DNA of 64,000 nucleotides from GCA-2733415 sp965178655. Lineage in GTDB: Bacteria; Bacteroidota; Bacteroidia; Flavobacteriales; Flavobacteriaceae. Below, one piece after another: positions 34,870-42,797 of the stretch. Location: contig OZ238266.1 of assembly GCA_965178655.1 (NCBI GenBank), forward strand, positions 1,240,001-1,304,000. Reading direction: 5' to 3'. The notes beneath the pieces were generated by a model. It made no database searches. It was not told the DNA's origin and was given only the letters and a program-made list of their open reading frames with translations. Position numbers and translations under genes: made by a program. Positions within the stretch are counted from its first letter, which is position 1. Each line of letters opens with the position of its first letter.

Positions 34870-36666
34870 TTAATCATTCAGTTTTAAAACAGCCATAAAT
34901 GCTTGTTGAGGAATCTCTACATTACCTACTTGTCGCATTCTCTTTTTTCCTTTCTTTTGCTTTTCTAAAAGCTTACGTTTACGAGAAATATCACCACCAT
35001 AACATTTTGCGGTAACATCTTTACGTAGTGCTTTAGTAGTTTCTCGGGCAATAATTTTAGCCCCAATTGCTGCTTGGATAGGAATATCAAATTGCTGGCG
35101 CGGAATTAATTCTTTTAATTTTTCACACATCTTTTTACCAATGTTATGCGCATTATCAAAATGAATTAAAGCCGATAAGGCATCTACACCTTGTGCGTTT
35201 AATAAAATATCTACACGCACCAATTTAGAGGCTCTCATACCTATTGGAGAGTAGTCAAAAGACGCATATCCTTTAGAAACGGTTTTTAGGCGATCATAAA
35301 AATCAAAAACAATTTCTGCCAATGGCATATCAAAAGTAAGCTCTACACGCTCTGTAGTTAAATAAGTTTGACTGGTAATAATACCACGTTTTTCAATACA
35401 TAAACTCATTACGTTTCCAACAAAGTCAGATTTTGTAATGATACTTGCTTTAATATAAGGTTCCTCTACACGATCTAATCCAGAAGGGTCTGGCAAATCG
35501 GTTGGGTTGTTTACAATAATAGGGGTATCCATGTGTTTTTTTGTAAACGCATGGTACGATACGTTGGGTACGGTTGTAATGACCGTCATATTAAATTCGC
35601 GCTCTAGACGTTCCTGAATAATTTCCATGTGTAACATTCCTAAAAACCCACAACGGAAACCAAAACCAAGTGCAGCAGAACTTTCAGGAGCAAAAACTAA
35701 GGACGCATCATTTAACTGTAGCTTTTCCATAGCGTTTCTTAACTCCTCATAGTCTTCGGTATCTACAGGATATACCCCTGCAAAAACCATTGGTTTTACT
35801 TCCTCAAAACCATCAATAGCTACTGTGGTAGGGTTTTTGGCATCTGTAATAGTATCACCAACTTTTACCTCACGAGCATCTTTAATACCTGTAATTAAGT
35901 AACCAACATCACCTGCTTTTATTTCTTGTCTAGGTACTTGATCTAGCTTTAAAGTTCCTATTTCATCAGCAAAATAAGTGTTATCAGTAGCAAGAAACTT
36001 TATTTCTTGTCGCTTTTTTATACTACCGTTTATAACCCTAAAATAAGTTTCTACACCTCTAAAAGAATTGTAAACAGAATCAAAAATTAAAGCTTGTAGT
36101 GGCGCGTCTGGATCTCCAGAAGGCGCAGGAACACGCTCTATAATAGCAGTTAAAATATCTTGTATACCTAAACCGGTTTTTGCACTGGCAGGAATAACCT
36201 CTTCGGCATCACAGCCTAATAAATCAACAATATCATCAGTAACCTCTTCAGGGTTTGCACTTGGTAAATCTACTTTATTTAATACCGGAATAATTTCTAA
36301 ATCATTCTCTAGAGCCAAATATAAATTAGAAATAGTTTGTGCTTGTATGCTTTGTGCGGCATCAACAATTAGTAAGGCACCCTCACAGGCTGCAATAGAT
36401 CGCGATACTTCATAAGAAAAATCAACGTGACCAGGAGTGTCAATTAGGTTTAACACGTACTCTTGTCCTTCGTGGGTATACTCCATTTGTATGGCGTGAG
36501 ATTTAATGGTAATACCACGTTCTCGCTCTAAATCCATACTATCTAAAAGTTGGTTTTGTTGCTCACGTTCTGTTACCGCGCCAGTAAATTCAAGTAGCCT
36601 GTCGGCCAAAGTACTCTTACCGTGGTCAATATGTGCAATAATGCAAAAATTTCTAATATGCTTCAT
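34870..36666 (-). CDS. lepA: Elongation factor 4 (LepA)
   Basis: Ribosome-associated GTPase linked to translation initiation/back-translocation. The 598-residue protein has G1 AHIDHGKSTLADR, the DTPGHVDF switch, NKVDLPSA and the LepA-specific C-terminal domain (KKGKKRMRQVGNVEIPQQAF). Length matches the family (about 598). The convergent terminator follows. A -7 box lies about 55 bp upstream. Confidence 0.97.
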   Translation of the reverse strand: MKHIRNFCIIAHIDHGKSTLADRLLEFTGAVTEREQQNQLLDSMDLERERGITIKSHAIQMEYTHEGQEYVLNLIDTPGHVDFSYEVSRSIAACEGALLIVDAAQSIQAQTISNLYLALENDLEIIPVLNKVDLPSANPEEVTDDIVDLLGCDAEEVIPASAKTGLGIQDILTAIIERVPAPSGDPDAPLQALIFDSVYNSFRGVETYFRVINGSIKKRQEIKFLATDNTYFADEIGTLKLDQVPRQEIKAGDVGYLITGIKDAREVKVGDTITDAKNPTTVAIDGFEEVKPMVFAGVYPVDTEDYEELRNAMEKLQLNDASLVFAPESSAALGFGFRCGFLGMLHMEIIQERLEREFNMTVITTVPNVSYHAFTKKHMDTPIIVNNPTDLPDPSGLDRVEEPYIKASIITKSDFVGNVMSLCIEKRGIITSQTYLTTERVELTFDMPLAEIVFDFYDRLKTVSKGYASFDYSPIGMRASKLVRVDILLNAQGVDALSALIHFDNAHNIGKKMCEKLKELIPRQQFDIPIQAAIGAKIIARETTKALRKDVTAKCYGGDISRKRKLLEKQKKGKKRMRQVGNVEIPQQAFMAVLKLND

Positions 36667-36718
36667 CTTATCATCGTCTTTTAATAAAGAATATGACTAT
36701 TCTTTATACTGCGAACTG

Positions 36719-36726
36719 CAAATATA
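36719..36726 (-). promoter_or_regulatory. Bacteroidetes -7 box of lepA
   Basis: Minus-strand TATATTTG, 53 bp upstream of the lepA start, in the 113-bp gap before the divergently oriented Smr gene. Confidence 0.45.
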
Positions 36727-36779
36727 ATGTAAATCATTTGCAAAAAAGGCTTATTTTTGAGTTTCGAATTATTAAAAAG

Positions 36780-37310
36780 ATGAATTTTAAAATAAACGAT
36801 ACTGTTTCGGTTTTAGACGATGCTATAGATGGTGTGGTAATTGCCATAAACGGTACACAAATTACTATAGAAACAACCGAAGGCTTTCCGATGCAGTTTC
36901 AAGCAAAAAAATTGGTGAAAACAGGTACAGAAACCTACCATTTTAAAGGAATAGCACATGCAAAAGGGCTAAAAGAAGACAAAAAGAAAAGCCATAAAAA
37001 AGGACAAGCTCAGATAGATACTTTTGTGTTAGTGGTAGACTTACATATTGAAAAATTAGTAAAATCTACACGGGGTATGAGTAACTACGATATTTTATCT
37101 AAACAATTGGCTACTGCCAAGCATAAACTAGAGTTTAGTATGCAAAAAAGATTTCCGAAATTGGTATTGGTACATGGTGTTGGAGATGGTGTGTTAAAAG
37201 CAGATATATACAGTATGCTGCGCAGGTATGATAATATTCGTTTTTACGAAGCCGATTATCAAGAATACGGAATGGGCGCTACTGAAATTAGAATTTTACA
37301 AGCAAAGTAA
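36780..37310 (+). CDS. Smr-domain protein (DUF2027-like N-terminus)
   Basis: 176-residue protein. An N-terminal small beta domain (VLDDAIDGVVIAINGTQITIETTEGF, DUF2027-like) precedes a Smr domain (VDLHIEKLV, then LVLVHGVGDGVLKADI near residue 120; the HGxGxG motif is present), a fold of nicking endonucleases found at the C-terminus of MutS2. Start at 36780 chosen: the upstream ATG at 36693 falls in the promoter region of lepA and lacks family similarity. No ATPase domain is fused. Nucleic-acid binding is likely, exact role unknown. Confidence 0.85.
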   Translation: MNFKINDTVSVLDDAIDGVVIAINGTQITIETTEGFPMQFQAKKLVKTGTETYHFKGIAHAKGLKEDKKKSHKKGQAQIDTFVLVVDLHIEKLVKSTRGMSNYDILSKQLATAKHKLEFSMQKRFPKLVLVHGVGDGVLKADIYSMLRRYDNIRFYEADYQEYGMGATEIRILQAK

Positions 37311-37315
37311 TAGTT

Positions 37316-37672
37316 ATGGCGCATATCATTACAAGCACGGCAGCGTTAGAGGCCATAAAAGCATCAGAGCAGTCATTTGTGCTATTGGTAACAAATGATG
37401 TTTGTGTTGTGGGTGAAAGTATTGTTTTAAAATCCCAAAAATTGGTCGCAGAGCACTTCCCTAAATTAAAAATATACACCACTTGTGCGACAAGCACTCC
37501 AGAAGTAGCCGCACAGTTATCTGTTTTTGTAGTGCCTACGGTACTGGTGTTTTTTGATGGAAAAAAGCAGATTCAAAAGAGTAGAGTTTTTAGTATTACC
37601 GAGCTAGAGTCCGATATTCGACGTTATTACACCATGGTTTTTAATACGACTAGCCCAAGGAGCTCTTCTTAA
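37316..37672 (+). CDS. Thioredoxin-fold protein lacking the CxxC motif
   Basis: 118-residue protein with a thioredoxin-like beta-alpha pattern; the cis-Pro loop is seen as FVVPTVLVFFDGKKQIQ. The active site reads NDVCVVGE, a single cysteine where CxxC would be, plus one more in TTCATSTP. It therefore cannot work as a classical dithiol reductase. It starts 5 bp after the Smr gene stop, so the two are coupled. Function open. Confidence 0.78.
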   Translation: MAHIITSTAALEAIKASEQSFVLLVTNDVCVVGESIVLKSQKLVAEHFPKLKIYTTCATSTPEVAAQLSVFVVPTVLVFFDGKKQIQKSRVFSITELESDIRRYYTMVFNTTSPRSSS

Positions 37673-37717
37673 CAGGAATTAATCTTAATACTTTTAAAAA
37701 GGATACTTAAAAAAATG

Positions 37718-37725
37718 TAGTTTTG
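37718..37725 (+). promoter_or_regulatory. Bacteroidetes -7 box of dusB
   Basis: TAGTTTTG, a full TAnnTTTG match, 16 bp upstream of the GTG start of dusB. Confidence 0.55.
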
Positions 37726-37741
37726 CATAAAAATTAAGTTT

Positions 37742-38731
37742 GTGGTAAAAATAGGCAACATAGAACTTCCAGATTTTCCGTTATTGTTAGCACCAATGGA
37801 AGATGTAAGCGACCCTCCCTTTAGAGCATTATGCAAGGAAGAAGGTGCAGATGTGGTATATACCGAGTTTATATCATCGGAAGGATTAATTCGCGATGCC
37901 GCTAAAAGCACCATGAAGCTTGATATATACGAAAAAGAACGCCCTGTAGGAATTCAGATTTTTGGAGCAGTTCTAGAGTCTATGTTACGTTCTGTAGAAA
38001 TAGTGGAGGCGAGTGGCCCTGATATTATAGATATTAACTTTGGTTGTCCTGTTAAAAAAGTTGTTTCAAAAGGAGCAGGGGCAGGAATTCTAAAAAACAT
38101 CGACTTAATGGTTTCTCTTACTGAAGCCATGGTAAAACATACAAAACTACCCGTTACGGTAAAAACCAGATTGGGCTGGGACGAGGATTCTATAAAAATT
38201 GTTGAGGTTGCTGAACGCTTGCAAGATGTAGGTTGTGCGGCTATTTCCATTCACGGTCGTACCCGAGCACAATTATATAAAGGCGAGGCCAACTGGGCAC
38301 CAATTGCCGAGGTAAAAAACAACCAACGCATGCATATTCCGGTATTTGGAAACGGCGATGTAACTACTCCAGAAGACGCTATGCGTATGCGAGATAGTTA
38401 CGGACTTGACGGTTGTATGATTGGTCGTGCTGCCATTGGAAATCCATGGTTTTTTAATCAGGTAAAACACTATTTTGAAACAGGAACACACATGGCACTG
38501 CCAACAATGGCACAACGTGTAGAGGCTGCCAAAAGACACCTAGAAATGAGTATTGCTTGGAAAGGAGAAAAACTAGGTGTTTTTGAAACCAGAAGGCACT
38601 ACACCAATTACTTTAAAGGCATAAAAGATTTTAAAGAATACCGCATAAAAATGGTGACCACAGATGATTCTGAAGGCGTATTTAAGGTCTTAAATGAGGT
38701 TTCGGAAAAATTTAAAGACTATAAGTTCTAA
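37742..38731 (+). CDS. dusB: tRNA-dihydrouridine synthase (DusB-like)
   Basis: FMN/NADPH enzyme reducing uridine in tRNA D-loops. 329 residues, GTG start. The barrel motifs APMEDVSDPPFRALC, DINFGCPVKKVVSKGAG (active-site Cys in FGCP), the TVKTRLGWD segment, SIHGRTRAQLYKGEANW and the FMN-phosphate loop (NGDVTTPEDA; GRAAIGNPWFF) are all present. Convergent with the FtsX-type permease gene 10 bp downstream. Confidence 0.93.
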   Translation: MVKIGNIELPDFPLLLAPMEDVSDPPFRALCKEEGADVVYTEFISSEGLIRDAAKSTMKLDIYEKERPVGIQIFGAVLESMLRSVEIVEASGPDIIDINFGCPVKKVVSKGAGAGILKNIDLMVSLTEAMVKHTKLPVTVKTRLGWDEDSIKIVEVAERLQDVGCAAISIHGRTRAQLYKGEANWAPIAEVKNNQRMHIPVFGNGDVTTPEDAMRMRDSYGLDGCMIGRAAIGNPWFFNQVKHYFETGTHMALPTMAQRVEAAKRHLEMSIAWKGEKLGVFETRRHYTNYFKGIKDFKEYRIKMVTTDDSEGVFKVLNEVSEKFKDYKF

Positions 38732-38741
38732 GACACGCAAC

Positions 38742-39941
38742 TTAGCGTGTAAGTAACGTTTTGCTAATGCGATACGAGGCTATTTTTGAAGCCAGTAGCC
38801 CTAGTATAAAAATAGTTAGTAGCACAAGAACAATATTACCAAAACTTAACTCAACAGGGTAGGGAATAGCTGTTCCTGGAATGGTAATATACTCAAAAAC
38901 AAGTTGAGACCCCACAAGCAAGCACCCCAATAACACACCAACACATCCGCCAATAAAAGTAAGCAAGGCTCCTTGTAGAAAGAATATTTTTTTAATATCG
39001 CTAATGGTCGTTCCTAGATTAAACAGTGTTTTTAGGTTGTCTTTTTTATCAATAATCATCATAATAATTGCACCAATAACATTAAATAGCGCAATAATAA
39101 GGATTAGGGTAAAGATTAAATACACAGCAATGTTTTCGGTATTAAGCATTTTATGAAGCGCATCATTTAACTCCAAACGATTCTTAATTTTAATAGGCTG
39201 TTTAAAAATTTGGTGTAATGTTGTTCTAAACAGGTCTTCGTCTGTAAGCCCTTCAGTTTTTAATACTATTGCAGAAAAGGTGTTTTCAGGGTAATGAAGC
39301 AGTTCTTTACTTGCCGCTAAAGAGGTAAACAACAGCTCTTGATTAAGCACATCATTAACATCAAAAAGTCCCACATTTTGAGCGGTAAGGGTATAAAAAG
39401 CATTTCTGTTTAACGATCCTTTACCGGGTTTAGGCACGTATATTTCTAAGTTTGCAGCATAATCAAACACGCCAAGACTAAGTTTCTCTGCCAATAAAGC
39501 ACCCGTTACAGTTTGGTTGCTGTTTTGAGCAAGCCACTGTCCAGAGAATAAGGTATTGGTAACATTAACAGTTTCGGCATAATGGCTGTCAACACCTTTT
39601 ATAGTTGCCAGAGCAGTTTGCTCTTTAAACTTTAAAAACACTTTTTCTTCTATTAACTTACTATAAGAAACAATGTTTGTGTGTTTTTGTAACTGTTCAA
39701 TCTCGGTAGGAGAGAGGTGCAATTGTTTTCCGGTGGCGGGTAAAATTTTAAAATCAGGATCAATAACACTAGCGTATGATAGGCTAAAAGTTTTTAAACC
39801 TGCAAACCCTGATAATACAATTAAAAGCAGGGCAGCGGCAAAAACAACACCAATAGCGGCTATTTTTGAAATGATATTAATAGCATTAGAGCTACTTTTA
39901 GTAAAGAGGTATCGTTTTGCTATGTAGAACGAAAACGCCAA
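38742..39941 (-). CDS. FtsX-like ABC transporter permease (LolC/E type)
   Basis: 399-residue inner-membrane permease: an N-terminal transmembrane helix (about 25-50: IAAIGVVFAAALLLIVL), a periplasmic MacB-PCD-like domain (about 60-265) and three C-terminal helices (about 275-395). This topology matches LolC/LolE lipoprotein-release permeases; no ATPase (LolD) gene is adjacent. The stop of rbfA abuts its start (39942/39941), so the two genes are coupled. Confidence 0.85.
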   Translation of the reverse strand: MAFSFYIAKRYLFTKSSSNAINIISKIAAIGVVFAAALLLIVLSGFAGLKTFSLSYASVIDPDFKILPATGKQLHLSPTEIEQLQKHTNIVSYSKLIEEKVFLKFKEQTALATIKGVDSHYAETVNVTNTLFSGQWLAQNSNQTVTGALLAEKLSLGVFDYAANLEIYVPKPGKGSLNRNAFYTLTAQNVGLFDVNDVLNQELLFTSLAASKELLHYPENTFSAIVLKTEGLTDEDLFRTTLHQIFKQPIKIKNRLELNDALHKMLNTENIAVYLIFTLILIIALFNVIGAIIMMIIDKKDNLKTLFNLGTTISDIKKIFFLQGALLTFIGGCVGVLLGCLLVGSQLVFEYITIPGTAIPYPVELSFGNIVLVLLTIFILGLLASKIASYRISKTLLTR

Positions 39942-40334
39942 TTAAATAAGATCTCTATTCTCTAATAAATCGTGGTCTTCAATAGGGTTTTCTTCGCCTT
40001 TTAAAGATTTTTCTATAGTATCAATATACTCTAAGGAGTCATCAATATAAAAAGAGAGCTCAGGCATTCGTCGTAATTGGTGCTTGGTGCGTTGTGCAAT
40101 TTCGTGTTTAATAGCAGCCTTATTGTGCTGTATTCCTGTTAAAAGCGCAGTAGCTTTGTTAATAGGAAAAATACTTAAGTACACCTTAGCAATAGATAAG
40201 TCTGTAGTTACAGATACTTTTGTAACTGAAATAAGTACACCATTTAAACCACTATTTCTTGCGGCACCTTGCAAAACATCTACTAAATCAAGTTGTAAAA
40301 CCCCTGCTATTTTCTTTTGTCTATTACTTTCCAT
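39942..40334 (-). CDS. rbfA: Ribosome-binding factor A
   Basis: 130-residue 30S maturation factor. It shows the family pattern of a KH-type fold: RQKKIAGVLQLDLVDVLQ, VSVTTDLSIAKVYLSIF and the C-terminal RRMPELSFYIDDSLEY. Directly upstream of the permease gene with no gap, as seen in other flavobacteria. A -7 box candidate (minus-strand TATTTTTG at 40339-40346) is so near the start that it would give an almost leaderless mRNA. Confidence 0.92.
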   Translation of the reverse strand: MESNRQKKIAGVLQLDLVDVLQGAARNSGLNGVLISVTKVSVTTDLSIAKVYLSIFPINKATALLTGIQHNKAAIKHEIAQRTKHQLRRMPELSFYIDDSLEYIDTIEKSLKGEENPIEDHDLLENRDLI

Positions 40335-40387
40335 GCTGCAAAAATAATATATTATACCAAATTAACTTCAAAAAGCACTCATTAATG

Positions 40388-40395
40388 TATTTTTG
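40388..40395 (+). promoter_or_regulatory. Bacteroidetes -7 box of mce
   Basis: TATTTTTG fits TAnnTTTG and lies 34 bp upstream of the chosen mce start. It lies downstream of the in-frame ATG at 40259, which sits inside rbfA and is rejected. Confidence 0.5.
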
Positions 40396-40429
40396 TAGGG
40401 TATTATATAACATAATTAACCATTTGGGT

Positions 40430-40834
40430 ATGAATAAAATTGAACATATAGGTATTGCGGTAAAAAATCTAGAAGCATCTAATGAACTATTTGAAGCCTT
40501 ATTAGGCGTGCCACATTATAAAGTTGAGGCTGTTGAAAGCGAAGGTGTAAAGACGTCGTTTTTTAAAGCAGGGCCTAATAAAATAGAATTGCTAGAAGCA
40601 ACCACGCCAGAGAGTCCTATTGCTAAATTTATAGAAAAAAAAGGCGAGGGAATTCATCATATTGCCTTTGATGTTACAGATATTGATGCCGAAATAGCGC
40701 GTCTTACCGCTAAAGGTTTTACGGTATTAAATAACCCACCAAAAAAAGGTGCAGATAATAAGCGCATTGCTTTTTTACATCCAAAAACAACAAATGGTGT
40801 TTTAATAGAATTGTGTCAGGAGATTAATAATTAG
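40430..40834 (+). CDS. mce: Methylmalonyl-CoA epimerase
   Basis: 134-residue glyoxalase/VOC-fold enzyme that interconverts (2R)- and (2S)-methylmalonyl-CoA in propionate metabolism. Metal ligands fit the family: H in NKIEHIGIAV, E in NKIELLE, H in GIHHIAFDV and E in GVLIELCQ. Start chosen at 40430 by family length. Single gene; no mutase or carboxylase gene is within the window. Confidence 0.92.
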   Translation: MNKIEHIGIAVKNLEASNELFEALLGVPHYKVEAVESEGVKTSFFKAGPNKIELLEATTPESPIAKFIEKKGEGIHHIAFDVTDIDAEIARLTAKGFTVLNNPPKKGADNKRIAFLHPKTTNGVLIELCQEINN

Positions 40835-40970
40835 GAAAATAAGCGAAAAGCAAGTTTTTTTACGGTAACAGAACGATTACAGAGCAAAGGGTATTAGCAA
40901 AAGCGTGCGAATAAAGAAGCGTGTTATTTTGATGCTGTTAAACAAACTCTCTTTTTTATTAAAAAAATAA

Positions 40971-41001
40971 TTGGTCATACTATAAATAAGTAGTATTATT
41001 G
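40971..41001 (+). promoter_or_regulatory. Predicted tRNA promoter
   Basis: TTG (40971-40973), 20-bp spacer, TATTATTG (40994-41001; 7 of 8 to TAnnTTTG). The tRNA begins 13 bases downstream. Confidence 0.6.
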
Positions 41002-41013
41002 CACTCCGTTTTA

Positions 41014-41087
41014 GGTCCCATAGCTCAGTTGGTTAGAGCATCTGACTCATAATCAGAGGGTCCTTGGTTCGAGCCCAAGTGGGACCA
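41014..41087 (+). tRNA. tRNA with CAT anticodon (elongator tRNA-Met; tRNA-Ile2 possible)
   Basis: A 74-base cloverleaf. Acceptor GGTCCCA pairs with TGGGACC (41080-41086), discriminator A41087, D-arm AGCTCAGTTGGTTAGAGC, anticodon stem TCTGA/TCAGA with loop CTCATAA (anticodon CAT), T-loop GGTTCGAGCC. CCA is not encoded (followed by CTT). CAT can be elongator Met or lysidine-modified Ile; the overall body looks more like Met. The 3' end and terminator are duplicated downstream. Confidence 0.93.
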
Positions 41088-41141
41088 CTTTAAAACAGCA
41101 AAACCCTTTTCTTAATTGAGAGGGTTTTTTTATGCTTGAAA
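41072..41141 (+). repeat. Direct repeat copy 1: tRNA 3' end plus terminator
   Basis: 70 bp covering the last 16 bases of the tRNA (AGCCCAAGTGGGACCA), its downstream linker and the terminator hairpin. Copy 2, pre-insertion, is 71 bp long (41183-41200 joined to 42598-42650) and differs by one substitution and one extra A. This is the form expected when an integrase-borne element uses a tRNA 3' end as its att site, or from a tandem duplication. Confidence 0.8.
41100..41131 (+). terminator. Terminator of the tRNA gene
   Basis: Stem AAAACCCT / AGGGTTTT with an imperfect inner part (TTTCTTAATTGAG), then T6-7. Duplicated at 42607-42640. Confidence 0.75.
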
Positions 41142-41182
41142 GTTTCTAGGGCGAGAAGTTTATGCTGAACGGAGTTGAAGTA

Positions 41183-41200
41183 AGCCCAAGTGGGACCACT
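41183..41200 (+). repeat. Direct repeat copy 2, left half, cut by the IS
   Basis: AGCCCAAGTGGGACCACT repeats the 3' end of the tRNA gene at 41072-41089. The last three bases, ACT, are the target duplicated by the IS insertion. The remaining 53 bp of this copy resume at 42598. It cannot form a tRNA by itself. Confidence 0.8.
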
Positions 41201-41227
41201 TGTCTCGTCCTAAATAACCGATACAGA

Positions 41228-42022
41228 TTATTGGGCTAAGATATTTAAATTATTAGAGGGTAGCAAATTCATTTTTGTTACTCTCTTTTTTTGTTTATAG
41301 GTTTTAATTTTCAGTCTTCTTTGTTTGTGCATTTGTTCAGGAGTCAACATTGAATTTGATAAGTGTGGTCTATCCTTATTGTATATTTCTATTGCGTTTT
41401 TTACTAATTTTTTAATTATATCAAGGTTTAGATTATACTTGTTAATATCAAATTCTTGCTTTAAAATGCCATTAATTCTTTCAGCTATTGCGTTTTCATA
41501 GGGATCATATTTTTGAGTCATACTAGGTTGTATGTCAAATTTATCTAATAATTTTTGATATTCATTAGAACAGTATTGAATACCTCTATCAGAGTGGTGT
41601 ATCAACGCTTCTTGTTTATATATTCTATTTTTAACAGCTTTATCTAAAGCACGTGTAGTTCCTTTTACACACAGACTATCAGACACATCATATCCAACTA
41701 TTTTCTTGGAATAAGCATCTGTGATTAATGCTAAATACATAGGGTTCTTTCTGTTTCCTATATAGGTAATGTCTGACACCCAAATCTGTTCAGGTCTTGA
41801 GGGTGTTGTTGCACTAATGAGGTTTTGATGTTTGTAAAACCTATGATATGAATTGGTTGTAACATGATACTGCTTCTTTGGTTTTATAAGCATATGGTTT
41901 GCCTTAAGTATAGCAAAGAGCCTGTCTCTACCAACACCAATCTCTTTCAAAGGATCTTCTAGTTTATTATATAATTTACGTGTACCTAATTTGGGCATTT
42001 TCATTCTTATTTCTTTAACCAT
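41228..42022 (-). CDS. IS3-family transposase OrfB (integrase catalytic part)
   Basis: 264 residues from the first ATG, with the DDE catalytic triad D84 (WVSDITYI), D145 (HHSDRGIQY) and E181 (ERINGILKQE), giving the DD(35)E spacing of the rve fold. The frame continues upstream without a stop past 42121, so the natural product is the OrfAB fusion made by -1 frameshifting; free OrfB could start at 42022. Intact and probably active. Confidence 0.93.
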   Translation of the reverse strand: MVKEIRMKMPKLGTRKLYNKLEDPLKEIGVGRDRLFAILKANHMLIKPKKQYHVTTNSYHRFYKHQNLISATTPSRPEQIWVSDITYIGNRKNPMYLALITDAYSKKIVGYDVSDSLCVKGTTRALDKAVKNRIYKQEALIHHSDRGIQYCSNEYQKLLDKFDIQPSMTQKYDPYENAIAERINGILKQEFDINKYNLNLDIIKKLVKNAIEIYNKDRPHLSNSMLTPEQMHKQRRLKIKTYKQKKRVTKMNLLPSNNLNILAQ

Positions 42023-42120
42023 TTCTATTACTTTTTGAGCTTTTATTCGCCGCTTTTTTCTTGATTGATTAGCTCTATAATATACCTGCCTGCTAACCCC
42101 GAGTAATTCACAGGTAGAAA

Positions 42121-42552
42121 CTATTGTTTCTTTGTGTTCTTCTTTGAAGGTGTTGATAACCCGGGTTTGGAGTTTTTTCTGATAGAAATATTATATTCTT
42201 TTTCCGCTAAATCAATCATCATGTCAAAAATGATTGCTTTTTTGTCTGCTCGTGAGACCTGATGCTCTAAGTGGGCTTTTTGCTTTTTTAGTAGACGATT
42301 TTCTTGTTCTAATTCAAGTAGTTTTTGTTCAGGAGTTTTTGGCATATTTGATGGTGTTTGGTTTTCCCAATCAAAGGTACCATATTTTCGGAGCCAACTA
42401 ACAATTGTTGAACGTGCTTGGATACCATATTTACGAACAGCTCCTGTGGTGCTTAATTCTCCTTGTTCAATCTCTTGAACAATTTGTAGTTTTAAAGACA
42501 TTGAATAGTCTTTCTGAGTACGCTTTATATAGCGTTCGGGGTTGTTTTCCAT
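42121..42552 (-). CDS. IS3-family transposase OrfA (helix-turn-helix)
   Basis: 143 residues with an N-terminal helix-turn-helix (LKLQIVQEIEQGELSTTGAV...YGIQARSTIVSWLRKYG) that binds the IS ends, followed by a leucine-rich coiled coil (LELEQENRLLKKQKAHLEHQ). The heptamer A-AAA-AAC lies near the 3' end, upstream of the stop at 42121. Confidence 0.92.
   Translation of the reverse strand: MENNPERYIKRTQKDYSMSLKLQIVQEIEQGELSTTGAVRKYGIQARSTIVSWLRKYGTFDWENQTPSNMPKTPEQKLLELEQENRLLKKQKAHLEHQVSRADKKAIIFDMMIDLAEKEYNISIRKNSKPGLSTPSKKNTKKQ
42172..42178 (-). promoter_or_regulatory. Programmed -1 frameshift heptamer A AAA AAC of the IS
   Basis: In the OrfA frame the minus strand reads AGA AAA AAC TCC; slipping back one base gives AAA AAA CTC CAA, which enters the orfB frame and continues without a stop. 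The fusion would be about 441 residues. This is the standard IS3 mechanism. Confidence 0.85.
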
Positions 42553-42597
42553 TTTTTAACGTTTTTATGTGTAACGCTATTTCAGGACGGGACAACT

Positions 42598-42650
42598 TTA
42601 AAACAGTAAAAACCCTTTTCTTAATTGAGAGGGTTTTTTTATGCTTGAAA
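42598..42650 (+). repeat. Direct repeat copy 2, right half (terminator)
   Basis: The remaining 53 bp of the tRNA-terminator repeat, resuming after the IS. It matches 41090-41141 with one substitution and one extra A, including the AACCC...GGGTTT hairpin and T7. Confidence 0.8.
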
Positions 42651-42731
42651 TCCTAGGGGACGAATCAGGGACGAATAATTGCTTTAAAATTATAATGCTA
42701 TACAAAGTGAAGACAAGAATGATGCTGCACA

Positions 42732-42757
42732 TTGCTAATTATTTTTTACTATCTTTA
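42732..42757 (+). promoter_or_regulatory. Possible promoter of the oxoamine synthase operon
   Basis: TTG at 42732-42734 and TATCTTTA at 42750-42757 (7 of 8 to TAnnTTTG), with a short 15-bp spacer. It would give a leader of roughly 125 bases to the ATG at 42893. Confidence 0.35.
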
Positions 42758-42797
42758 TCAAAACATGATAAATAGGATATCTGCTCAATACATAACA

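Larger units (their letters stand above)
41201..42594. mobile_element. Complete IS3-family insertion sequence (1394 bp)
   Basis: Terminal inverted repeats start TGTCTCGTCCTAAATA on the left and TGTCCCGTCCTGAAATA on the right (reverse complement of 42578-42594), about 24 bp with a few mismatches and TG...CA ends. The flanks carry a 3-bp target duplication, ACT (41198-41200 and 42595-42597). The two overlapping ORFs orfA and orfB lie on the minus strand. Removing the element and one ACT rejoins a 71-bp direct repeat, which confirms the boundaries. Confidence 0.93.

Noticed and set aside
40841..40854. AAGCGAAAAGCAAG, similar to the repeats around the four-helix-bundle gene
   Set aside because: The match is short, has no partner repeat or gene beside it, and is easily explained by chance in A/T-rich DNA.
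41183..41200. Possible second tRNA gene
   Set aside because: Only the 3' 16 bases of the tRNA plus two downstream bases are present; no D-arm or anticodon arm exists, so it is a repeat fragment.
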